Positions 1 through 5,143 of a stretch of DNA of 5,143 nt are shown piece by piece. The stretch is from CAYNST01 sp964399955 (GTDB taxonomy: Bacteria > Pseudomonadota > Gammaproteobacteria > Pseudomonadales > Cellvibrionaceae). Location of the stretch: contig CAYNST010000177.1 of the NCBI GenBank assembly GCA_964399955.1, forward strand, positions 1 through 5,143. The letters are read 5' to 3'. The first letter of the stretch is position 1. The number at the start of each line of letters is the position of its first letter. The notes beneath the pieces are model-generated. The model saw nothing but the letters and a program-made list of their open reading frames with translations, ran no database searches and was not told the DNA's origin. The translations under genes were made by a program, and so were the position numbers.

Positions 1-430
1 TCCTTCTGCCTAGCCAGACGAAAAAATGGCCTCCAGCAGTGGTGATGAGGAAACGCCAACAGACCCTAACACTTAACTGGAAAAGGTGTTGAAAAACCTG
101 CTCCTCCAACTGCTGCCTATCCTACCGATGCCTATGAAATTCACAACAAGCGACCCCCAGAAACTGAAGCGGAGGTTGAAGCCCAGGCTACTGAGGGTAG
201 AATTTGTTGAATTGACGCATGATATGGATGTAGGTGTCTGCCCAACAGTGCCTGGCGGGTTTTGAGAGCAGCATTTTTTGGGGTAAACTCATGCCGGCCT
301 CCGGCTAGAGGCGGGGGATAATACGTCCTCTGGCTGCGCATGGAAGACCGCTCGACAGCGTGAAGCACCAACTTGGACCGACAAATTTAGTCTTTGCCAG
401 TACCCGTATTAACCGCAACAAGGAAGAACG
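1..430. other. Non-coding leader region with possible decayed gene end
   Basis: No intact gene is visible in these 430 bases. Two short plus-strand frames are coding-like in composition. One runs from ATG 26 to TAA 74-76 (16 residues, MASSSGDEETPTDPNT). The other is open from about 70 to TGA 208-210 and is rich in Pro, Glu and Thr, with GVEKPAPPTAAYPTDAYE near its start. They abut with a one-base frame change, so they could be the C-terminus of one frameshifted protein; this is inference. Further on, 293-312 can form competing small GC hairpins (GCCGG/CCGGC or GCCTC/GAGGC). A GATAAT hexamer at 317-322 resembles a -10 box but has no matching -35 box. The minus-strand frame at 141-371 shows no recognisable domain and I did not call it. 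Confidence 0.5.
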
Positions 431-1246
431 ATGACTCAGCCCAGCCCACTCGCCAGTCCATCAGCGTGGAACGCAGTCGCCGAAGGCTACGCTACCGAGC
501 TGCTGCCTCTGTTCGCCCTTTATTCTCAAGACGCTCTGGATTTGTCGCAGACACCTGAAGGCGGACGGGTTCTTGATGTCGCAGCCGGCCCCGGCACCTT
601 GTCGCTGCTTGCCGCTAAACGGGGCGCCCGGGTCTCCGCCATCGACTTTTCCGAACGCATGGTCTCCGTTTTCCAACGCCGGTTAGCGGAAAGTGGTTTG
701 AGCGGAGTGGATGTGCAGACCGGAGATGGTCAGGATCTGGAATTCTCAGATTCAACGTTCGACTCTGCCTTTTCAATGTTTGGTCTAATGTTTTTTCCCG
801 ACCGCGAGGCCGGCTTTCGCGAACTTCACCGAGTGCTGAAGCCCGGCGGGCGCGCAGTGGTCTCAAGCTGGTCACCCGTTTCTGAAGCACCTCTGCTCGG
901 CGCAATGTTCAGTCTCCTCGGCGAATATATGCCCGGCCTGGCTTTTGGCAGGGGTCCACCGCCCCCATTGAGCGACCCGGCGACCTTCGAACAAGAAATG
1001 CGAGCAGCGGGCTTCAGCGAAGTCTCCACCCACATCGTCCGCCATTCTGTGGCCGTGCCTTCAATCCGCAAGTTTTGGCACTCCCAGGAAATCGCCTCCG
1101 CACCACTGGTGCTGCTGCGTTCAAACACGGACGAGTCACAGTGGCGTGAAATTTCCGAAAAAATCATTGCAGGCCTGGAAGAGAAATTTGGGAATGAGCC
1201 GCAGGAATTTTCCTGGCCTGCGAACTTGGCGGTGGGAGTGAAGTGA
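431..1246 (+). CDS. Class I SAM-dependent methyltransferase
   Basis: Cytoplasmic Rossmann-fold enzyme that transfers a methyl group from S-adenosylmethionine to an unidentified acceptor. Of 271 residues, the SAM-binding loop (motif I, VLDVAAGPG) is at 47-55. The acidic residue ending strand 2, expected to hold the SAM ribose, is D72 (AIDFSERM). The adenine-side motif GDGQDLEF is at 98-105 and the LKPGG turn typical of Methyltransf_11/UbiE-like proteins is at 136-140. The C-terminal 120 residues, which usually set substrate choice, match nothing I can name. ATG 431 is chosen because a purine-rich AAGGAAGA lies at 420-427 and the first residues lead straight into the usual W-x-x-x-A-x-x-Y start (W13, Y20). 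It resembles UbiE/COQ5 in the core only; with no quinone genes nearby the ubiE name is not justified. It stands alone, with no co-directional gene within 500 bases. Confidence 0.9.
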   Translation: MTQPSPLASPSAWNAVAEGYATELLPLFALYSQDALDLSQTPEGGRVLDVAAGPGTLSLLAAKRGARVSAIDFSERMVSVFQRRLAESGLSGVDVQTGDGQDLEFSDSTFDSAFSMFGLMFFPDREAGFRELHRVLKPGGRAVVSSWSPVSEAPLLGAMFSLLGEYMPGLAFGRGPPPPLSDPATFEQEMRAAGFSEVSTHIVRHSVAVPSIRKFWHSQEIASAPLVLLRSNTDESQWREISEKIIAGLEEKFGNEPQEFSWPANLAVGVK

Positions 1247-1469
1247 TTCAAGGAGGTGCTTTATCCCCTCCCCCTACAATGCCTTCTAGCTATCGGGACC
1301 ACCCCTTCCTTGGCGGCGCCAGCACTCCGGTGACTTTCCTGGATTACGCGGCTGCACTCTAAAACCGTTACCATCGAACTGCGCAAAGTTGAATCCGCCT
1401 GCCCCCCGGCTTGACTATGGCTGTCTTGTCTGTATGTTACCTTGCTCTCAAAGAGCCAACCCGACAGGG

Positions 1470-1499
1470 CGCCTTCGCCTTCGCTGTGGCTGTGGCTGT
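1470..1499 (+). repeat. Degenerate hexanucleotide tandem repeat at the gap edge
   Basis: Five hexamers lie exactly in register: CGCCTT, CGCCTT, CGCTGT, GGCTGT, GGCTGT. The array runs directly into the run of N. On the far side, 1606-1623 (TGGTAT, GGGCTT, GGGCCT) keeps a looser six-base rhythm. Read as protein in any frame the repeat gives alternating dipeptides (Ala-Phe/Ala-Val on plus, Thr-Ala/Lys-Ala on minus), which explains the odd low-complexity frames here. I regard it as non-coding satellite-like DNA that probably stopped the assembler. Confidence 0.6.
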
Positions 1500-1599
1500 N
1501 NNNNNNNNNNNNNNNNNNNNNNNNNNNNNNNNNNNNNNNNNNNNNNNNNNNNNNNNNNNNNNNNNNNNNNNNNNNNNNNNNNNNNNNNNNNNNNNNNNN
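1500..1599. other. Assembly gap (100 N)
   Basis: Exactly 100 undetermined bases. A round 100 is a common placeholder for a scaffold join of unknown size, so it should not be read as a measured distance. Any frame crossing it is meaningless. Confidence 0.97.
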
Positions 1600-1692
1600 T
1601 GACATTGGTATGGGCTTGGGCCTGAGCGGGGTACTGCTTCCAACAGTTCTGATACAGAGCGGAAATAGTGTAAATTTTTGTAAAAGTCCATA

Positions 1693-1710
1693 CCGGGTCA
1701 AGGTACCCGG
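1693..1710. repeat. Inverted repeat in the serpin leader
   Basis: CCGGGT (1693-1698) and ACCCGG (1705-1710) are perfect inverted arms separated by six bases, 64 bases upstream of the serpin start. It could be an operator half-site pair or an RNA hairpin in the leader. The six-base arms could also arise by chance, and no regulator gene is nearby. Confidence 0.3.
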
Positions 1711-1773
1711 CGGCATACTGATGTAGGCTCATCGCATGCTAGCGATTCAACCCGCGCAACAAAGGATATACCG

Positions 1774-3054
1774 ATGAAAACTTTGATGCCCACTGCAGCC
1801 CTGTGTCTGCTCTTGAGCGCCTGCGGGGCGGATGACCGCAGTCACCCCAACCCAGAACAGGTATACGTACGTTACCAGTCCGCCCTGGCCCGCGACGTGA
1901 CCCCCGATGTTGACAACGTACAGTTTGAGCAGTTGGTGCAGGACATCAACGGGTTCGCCTTGGACCTGTTTCACCAGCTACGCGCTGACACAGCACAAGA
2001 TATAGTGATTTCACCGCTAAGCGTCAGTAGCACGCTGGCAATGACATATGCCGGCGCCAGTGGCGCCACCAAGCAGCAAATGGCGCAAGCGCTGCGGTTC
2101 AACCAGGACGACGCACTGCTGCACGCAGGATTCAATCGGCTGATGGCTGCGCTGGACGACCGGAATCTGCCTGCCACTGAAACCTTCTCGGAACTCAATA
2201 TACAATTGGTCAATGCCATCTGGCCTGCGCTGGGGGCCGTGCCGGCACAGCCTTTTTTGGATACATTGGCTGTGAATTATGGCGAGGGTGTCTATGCCCT
2301 GGATTACCAAAATGAGCCAGAGGCGTCGCGCCAAGCCATCAACGATAGCGTCGCGGAATGGACCGATGGGCTGGTTACAGGGTTGCTGCCACAGGGCACA
2401 ATTACCAATCTAACCGAGCTGGTATTGACCAACACAATCTACCTGAAAGCACCCTGGGCCTCTCCATTTCAAGAGCAGCAGACACATTTGGCTGATTTTG
2501 TGAATCTGGACGGAAGTGTCAGCTCGGTGGAGACCATGCTGGGTCAATCGGCGGTCTATTATGCTGCCGGCGACCATGCCGAAATTCTTATTCTGCCCTT
2601 CCGCGGGGACGAACTGGAAATGGCGTTTGTCATTCCCAACGCAGGTCAATACACCGAGTACCTGGATCAAGCCGTAAATATGGAGACACTGACGGCACAG
2701 CTCAACGCCGCCCAGAAGATGTCGGCGACGGTTCGACTGCCTAAATTCACATATGAGTTTGAAGCGTCTCTGGTTGCAGCCATGCAGAGGCTGGGCATGC
2801 AGGATGCCTTTGGTGATGCGGCTAACTTTGACGCGATGGGCCTGAGCGATGACCTTCGGCTAACGGACATACAGCACAAGGCAATCATTGAGCTTGACGA
2901 AGGCGGCGTAGTTGCTGCTGCGGCAACGGCAGCGGTGGGAGGCACCACATCAGTGCCGATGCCTATCAACGTTGACCGACCGTTCGTCTTTTTGATTCGC
3001 GACAGAACCAGCGGAGCATTACTGTTTTTAGGCACTCTGACCCATCTTGAGTAG
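1774..3054 (+). CDS. Serpin-family protease inhibitor, predicted lipoprotein
   Basis: Serpins trap proteases by letting them cut a loop that then inserts into a beta sheet. This 426-residue protein has a lipoprotein signal (hydrophobic 4-14, lipobox LSAC with C17, Gly at +2), so it is probably anchored to the envelope facing out of the cytoplasm. The serpin core starts near residue 52. Shutter and breach residues are intact: S80, S83, N220, W228 and H368. The hinge is EGGVVAAAAT (376-385), with Gly at P15 and four Ala at P12-P9, as in inhibitory members. INVDRPFVFLI (398-408) fits the serpin signature. From P8 to that signature the loop has the same length as alpha-1-antitrypsin, which places the cut at T392-S393. 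Val at P13 is unusual. The mature chain has no Cys besides the lipid-bearing C17. ATG 1774 follows AAAGGA at 1761-1766. The target protease is not shown. Confidence 0.95.
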   Translation: MKTLMPTAALCLLLSACGADDRSHPNPEQVYVRYQSALARDVTPDVDNVQFEQLVQDINGFALDLFHQLRADTAQDIVISPLSVSSTLAMTYAGASGATKQQMAQALRFNQDDALLHAGFNRLMAALDDRNLPATETFSELNIQLVNAIWPALGAVPAQPFLDTLAVNYGEGVYALDYQNEPEASRQAINDSVAEWTDGLVTGLLPQGTITNLTELVLTNTIYLKAPWASPFQEQQTHLADFVNLDGSVSSVETMLGQSAVYYAAGDHAEILILPFRGDELEMAFVIPNAGQYTEYLDQAVNMETLTAQLNAAQKMSATVRLPKFTYEFEASLVAAMQRLGMQDAFGDAANFDAMGLSDDLRLTDIQHKAIIELDEGGVVAAAATAAVGGTTSVPMPINVDRPFVFLIRDRTSGALLFLGTLTHLE

Positions 3055-3073
3055 GTAGGACGGCCCCAGCAAC

Positions 3074-3109
3074 AAAGCCAACAGCGCGGCATGCTGCGCT
3101 GTTGGCTTT
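3074..3109 (+). terminator. Stem-loop terminator candidate after the serpin gene
   Basis: A perfect 14-bp inverted repeat (AAAGCCAACAGCGC at 3074-3087, GCGCTGTTGGCTTT at 3096-3109) with an 8-base loop lies 19 bases after the serpin stop. The following T-run is short and broken (TTTACTTAT, 3107-3115), so Rho-independent termination is likely but may be partial. The A-rich left foot would give a short T-run on the other strand too, but no minus-strand gene needs it. Confidence 0.7.
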
Positions 3110-3149
3110 ACTTATAGGATATGAACGACTGCTTGTATGGATTCCTAAT

Positions 3150-3298
3150 ATGAACAGTCACTCCAAAAGCACGCCCGCCGCCCCGCGCTGGCTCTGTGGA
3201 TAGCTGCCTCTCTCCCCTTTGCGCCCTTTAGCCCAGGGCAGCCCCTCCAGCTTCCCCAGCTTCCGGTTTGGCGCACCGCTCAACCTTCAGCTCAGTAA
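3150..3298 (+). pseudogene. Signal-peptide remnant of the sensor diguanylate cyclase
   Basis: ATG 3150 opens MNSHSKSTPAAPRW and stops at 3201-3203. In another frame, 3185-3298 reads ALALWIAASLPFAPFSPG followed by QPLQLPQLPVWRTAQPSAQ and a stop. Joined with a one-base shift near 3186 these give a classic basic N-region, hydrophobic core and Pro/Gly cleavage area, that is, an export signal. The tail then meets, in a third frame, the end of a Y_Y_Y sensor domain in the next entry. The simplest reading is that this is the 5' end of the same gene, now separated from its 3' end by a frameshift and loss of the large periplasmic part. No clear ribosome binding site precedes ATG 3150. The alternative is chance: the scrap is under 50 codons. 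Confidence 0.5.
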
Positions 3299-4146
3299 GC
3301 TCGGATAATCACCCATTGAGGCCGCCGTCCGGCTACACTTTTGAAGTGCATGCCGCCGACAGCGACGGACATTGGAGCGGAGTTCCAGCCACGCTGCCCA
3401 TCACCATTCATCCACCCTATTGGCGCTCCAACTGGGCGTACCTTCTGTATGTTGTACTGTTTGCGGGTCTAATCTCCTGGCTCTATCATTACGTCGCCAC
3501 CCTGCGCCGCTCACGCGAATACAGACATTTGTCACATTACGACGGGCTGACCGGCATCTACAACCGCGCTGGAGCAGAGTTTTTTATAAGGCAGAATCTC
3601 ACCCGAGCACGCAACTCCGAAGAGTTTGCTCTGCTTATCATTGATGTTGATCATTTCAAGACGGTTAATGACACACTTGGCCACAACACAGGTGACCATG
3701 TACTGCAGGCAGTGGCACGCCTGATAAAAACCAATATACGCCATACCGACATTCTGGGCCGCTGGGGTGGTGACGAAATGGTGTTGCTCGTTTCGCAGCT
3801 AAAACCGAAGGCGGGGCAAGTGGTTGCCACCAACATCCAGCGCGCCATCCGGACCAATGACTTTAACCTGGGCACCAACGACATAAATGTCAGCATCAGC
3901 ATCGGTATTGCCTACTCCCAACCAAAGGAACGTCTGGAAGATCTTTTGCAGCGCGCAGACATGGCCCTTTATCACGCCAAACAGGAAGGGCGCAACACCA
4001 GCGTGGAACTGTCAAGCTTGGGCAAATACACCAATGTCGACAAGGCCAATGAACGCACCCGGCCTACCTTCACCGAGAACCTACAATTAAAACCACTGAG
4101 GCTGAAACCGACAACCCTGCCGAGAAACGCGGTCATTGACTACTGA
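3268..4146 (+). CDS. Truncated membrane diguanylate cyclase (Y_Y_Y remnant, TM, GGDEF)
   Basis: GGDEF domains make the second messenger c-di-GMP from two GTP. Of 292 residues, 20-50 (SGYTFEVHAADSDGHWSG onward) match the final strands of a periplasmic Y_Y_Y domain, as found after beta-propeller repeats in large sensor proteins. A transmembrane helix spans about 56-77 and the cytoplasmic GGDEF domain about 86-245. The signature is GGDEM (167-171): the catalytic and GTP-contacting GGDE is kept, Phe is replaced by Met. Expected metal and base contacts D126, N134 and D143 are present, and the product-inhibition site RHTD (158-161) has the standard five-residue spacing. Full-length relatives are usually several times longer, so most of the sensor is missing. 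The TTG start at 3268 is simply the first in-frame start codon (TTG 3316 is another), and neither has a ribosome binding site, so this is probably the 3' part of a pseudogene. If translated, it would be an unregulated cyclase. Confidence 0.7.
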   Translation: MAHRSTFSSVSSDNHPLRPPSGYTFEVHAADSDGHWSGVPATLPITIHPPYWRSNWAYLLYVVLFAGLISWLYHYVATLRRSREYRHLSHYDGLTGIYNRAGAEFFIRQNLTRARNSEEFALLIIDVDHFKTVNDTLGHNTGDHVLQAVARLIKTNIRHTDILGRWGGDEMVLLVSQLKPKAGQVVATNIQRAIRTNDFNLGTNDINVSISIGIAYSQPKERLEDLLQRADMALYHAKQEGRNTSVELSSLGKYTNVDKANERTRPTFTENLQLKPLRLKPTTLPRNAVIDY

Positions 4147-4164
4147 AAACGTGGGTCAATGACC
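4131..4164. repeat. 10-bp inverted repeat across the GGDEF stop codon
   Basis: GGTCATTGAC (4131-4140) and GTCAATGACC (4155-4164) are perfect inverted arms with a 14-base loop holding the stop codon TGA at 4144-4146. It is placed like a terminator, but the following bases (TTCGCCTTCC) are not a T-run. It may protect the 3' end of the mRNA or mark an old junction. Confidence 0.5.
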
Positions 4165-4220
4165 TTCGCCTTCCTGCAGAACTGAGCTTTTGCGCTAAGG
4201 AGCATTCCAGTTTGGCTATA

Positions 4221-4255
4221 GGGGTACTTCGAGCTTACTTGCTCGACCGTACCTC
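4221..4255. repeat. Strong imperfect stem-loop between genes
   Basis: The inner arms TCGAGC (4229-4234) and GCTCGA (4241-4246) enclose the loop TTACTT. Beyond a 1x2 internal loop the outer arms GGGGTAC (4221-4227) and GTACCTC (4249-4255) pair with one G-U, giving 13 base pairs in total. No T-run follows on either strand, so it is not a standard terminator. It sits between the cyclase stop and the small ORF, and its role is unknown. Confidence 0.5.
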
Positions 4256-4320
4256 CAAGCACATAAGCTTCCTGATCTGAATCTCCGTGCACGCAAGACT
4301 TGATAAGGGTGCTCGATGAT

Positions 4321-4563
4321 ATGGCAAAAGCGCAGCTCACCCTCGCCGCATTCGGCGCGCCCGTTCACGGCACCAACCTTTCCATGGGATATAGAGACAT
4401 CATCAAGGCTACTGGTTTAAACCGCGCAACCAGGGATCCCAGAGTTTTTTCCGCACTGGTTGTGGCACTGCTTGATTGGCTCCATTCAGATCCGGAAGCC
4501 AGAGCAGAGGAAAGATGCTCACAATCGCGCATTTCTAACGCGATACCATTGTCTTTTTCTTAG
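4321..4563 (+). CDS. Hypothetical small protein or gene fragment
   Basis: I do not recognise this 80-residue protein (87 if begun at TTG 4300). ATG 4321 is preferred because AAGGGT at 4305-4310 lies about 11 bases before it. The middle looks protein-like: LTLAAFGAPVHGTNLSMGYR, then a DIIKATGLNRATRDPRVF stretch, and a hydrophobic helix SALVVALLDWLHSDPEARAE around residues 47-66. The last 15 residues are polar and ordinary and could be out-of-frame readthrough. The frame stays open upstream to 4276 (stop 4273-4275) with sensible residues (TQDLIRVLDDMAKAQ), so the present ORF may be the surviving end of a longer gene. It has no signal peptide and no Cys cluster, and no operon partner that would suggest a function. 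Confidence 0.4.
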   Translation: MAKAQLTLAAFGAPVHGTNLSMGYRDIIKATGLNRATRDPRVFSALVVALLDWLHSDPEARAEERCSQSRISNAIPLSFS

Positions 4564-4625
4564 GTGAGCTTCCACAATCCGCGCATCTACTTAATCTTGT
4601 CATCTGTGCTCCAACGAGCATAAAA

Positions 4626-4643
4626 CGCCTGGCATACGTGGCG
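4626..4643 (-). terminator. Weak terminator candidate for the GNAT gene
   Basis: Read on the minus strand, CGCC (4643-4640) and GGCG (4629-4626) can pair, extended by two G-U pairs, and are followed by TTTTATG (4625-4619). It lies about 50 bases past the acetyltransferase stop, a suitable place. The stem is short and the loop is 10 bases, so the call is tentative. Confidence 0.3.
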
Positions 4644-4647
4644 CCTT

Positions 4648-4687
4648 GGTGCAGCGGAACTACGTATAGGCGCGCCGTGCTGCCACC
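4648..4687 (-). repeat. Imperfect stem-loop directly after the GNAT stop
   Basis: On the plus strand GGTGCAGC (4648-4655) pairs with GCTGCCACC (4679-4687) leaving one bulged base; GG 4656-4657 can pair with CC 4675-4676. The loop contains the palindromes TACGTA (4661-4666) and GGCGCGCC (4669-4676). It begins three bases after the TAA of the minus-strand acetyltransferase. A stem with one bulged base just after a TAAC is reminiscent of integron attC sites, but the second core site is missing. Confidence 0.4.
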
Positions 4688-4689
4688 TG

Positions 4690-5143
4690 TTACGGGAGTA
4701 TTGCACGCACCATTTGAACCGAATCCATGTAAATGCCGGATCTTGTCAGATACTTGCTTCGTCCAACTTCTGTGAATCCCTGTTTTCTGTAGAAACTGAC
4801 CGCATTCAGCGACGAGTCAAGCTTAAGAACATGAAGCCCGGCTTCTACTGCTCTTTCGACCATAAAACCAATCATTCTCTGCCCTACGCCCTGACCCGAG
4901 TATTCTGGCAAGACGAAGAGGGATACCAGTGCCTGGCGCTGTAGGTTGATGCTCGAAAAACATATAATTGCTCCCCCTACCGTGAGCACATAATGCTCGT
5001 CGCCATTTTTACGGCCGATACTAAATCGATCAGGCCACGGCCTACCAGCCCAGTCATCAATAATGCTGGGGTCATACTTTCCTGAACAAAACGCCTTTGC
5101 AGAAGCTCGAAAAACAGCATCCATATCTTGGTAGTCTGATGGC
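4690..5143 (-). CDS. GNAT-family N-acetyltransferase, 5' partial
   Basis: Moves an acetyl group from acetyl-CoA to an amine; the substrate is not evident. Numbering from the in-frame Met at 5124 (144 residues to TAA 4692-4690): the strand before the CoA loop is LVSLFVLP (66-73), the pyrophosphate loop is SGQGVG (76-81, in a YSGQGVGQRM context), and the C-terminal part has N107 with SFYRKQGF (110-117), the usual GNAT motif B. The N-terminal stretch FRASAKAF...YDPSIIDDWA resembles the E. coli YafP-like subgroup, where a few more residues normally precede it. The frame stays open to the window edge (PSDYQD before the Met), matching the usual R-P-x-D-Y/F start of these proteins. I therefore place the true start beyond 5143 and treat the Met as internal. 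It is convergent with the small plus-strand ORF. The fold assignment is firm, the function is not. Confidence 0.88.
   Translation of the reverse strand, partial: PSDYQDMDAVFRASAKAFCSGKYDPSIIDDWAGRPWPDRFSIGRKNGDEHYVLTVGGAIICFSSINLQRQALVSLFVLPEYSGQGVGQRMIGFMVERAVEAGLHVLKLDSSLNAVSFYRKQGFTEVGRSKYLTRSGIYMDSVQMVRAILP

Larger units (their letters stand above)
1247..1773. other. Intergenic region containing an assembly gap
   Basis: No gene is supported here. A 27-codon frame at 1279-1362 has no ribosome binding site at a usable distance. A small hairpin GCTCT-caa-AGAGC sits at 1444-1456. Bases 1470-1499 are five hexamers in register leading into the run of N. After the gap, 1600-1773 forms the leader of the serpin gene, with two TGTAAA copies 10 bases apart (1669 and 1679), an inverted repeat at 1693-1710 and the ribosome binding site AAAGGA at 1761-1766. 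The real length of the region is unknown because of the gap. Confidence 0.6.

Noticed and set aside
141..371. Minus-strand 76-residue frame upstream of the methyltransferase
   Set aside because: No recognisable domain, no ribosome binding site, and it overlaps the probable leader of the plus-strand gene.
1279..1362. 27-residue frame after the methyltransferase
   Set aside because: The GGAGG at 1252-1256 is 22 bases away, too far to serve it, and the peptide resembles nothing.
1261..1732. Several frames on both strands crossing the run of N
   Set aside because: They are continuous only because N was read through. The alternating dipeptides come from the hexamer repeat, and the gap length is unknown.
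2017..2334. Minus-strand frames inside the serpin gene
   Set aside because: They are shadows of the firmly identified serpin coding frame.
3121..3153. 10-codon frame with an ATGA overlap onto ATG 3150, resembling a leader peptide
   Set aside because: No run of regulatory codons and no attenuator structure. It precedes what looks like a pseudogene start, so it is probably chance.
4640..4687. tRNA-like beginning (GGCGCCTTGGTGCAGCGG)
   Set aside because: A D-arm-like phrase only; no anticodon arm, no T-arm GTTCRA and no matching acceptor stem follow.
4714..4944. Plus-strand 76-residue frame opposite the GNAT gene
   Set aside because: It lies fully antisense to a clear acetyltransferase and has no domain of its own.
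1..5143. CRISPR array, rRNA, complete insertion sequence or toxin-antitoxin pair
   Set aside because: No regularly spaced direct repeats, no conserved rRNA segments, no transposase frame with matching terminal repeats, and no paired small genes were seen on either strand.

Overview
The window reads as an accessory stretch of a Proteobacterium, most likely a free-living or marine Gammaproteobacterium. The grounds are modest: G+C is in the mid-50s by eye, and it holds a lipoprotein-type serpin plus the tail of a sensor of the periplasmic Y_Y_Y / one transmembrane helix / GGDEF type that is common in that class. A run of exactly 100 N (1500-1599) shows this is a scaffolded draft, so the distance across that point is not known.

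Layout: 1-430 holds no intact gene, but 26-210 carries two overlapping reading-frame scraps of acidic, proline-rich composition that may be the end of a decayed gene. 431-1246 (+) is a class I SAM-dependent methyltransferase. 1247-1773 is non-coding, contains the assembly gap, and has a degenerate hexanucleotide repeat running into the gap. 1774-3054 (+) is a complete serpin with a lipoprotein signal peptide, followed by a 14-bp stem-loop terminator candidate at 3074-3109. 3150-4146 (+) looks like the two ends of one large sensor diguanylate cyclase gene: a signal-peptide scrap in two frames, then the last part of a Y_Y_Y domain, a transmembrane helix and a complete GGDEF domain. 4147-4689 holds two good inverted repeats, a small unassigned ORF (4300/4321-4563, +) and an imperfect stem-loop. 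4690-5143 (-) is a GNAT acetyltransferase whose 5' end lies outside the window.

The genes do not form an evident pathway or operon. Each intact gene has its own non-coding leader, and the serpin is isolated from its neighbours by the gap on one side and a terminator on the other. The most informative element is the serpin: its inhibitory core residues and reactive-centre loop can be read directly, predicting a surface-anchored protease inhibitor with a Thr-Ser scissile bond. The second is the collapsed sensor-cyclase gene, a good example of gene reduction by internal deletion and frameshift. I found no convincing new multi-gene system, CRISPR array, rRNA, tRNA or complete mobile element.
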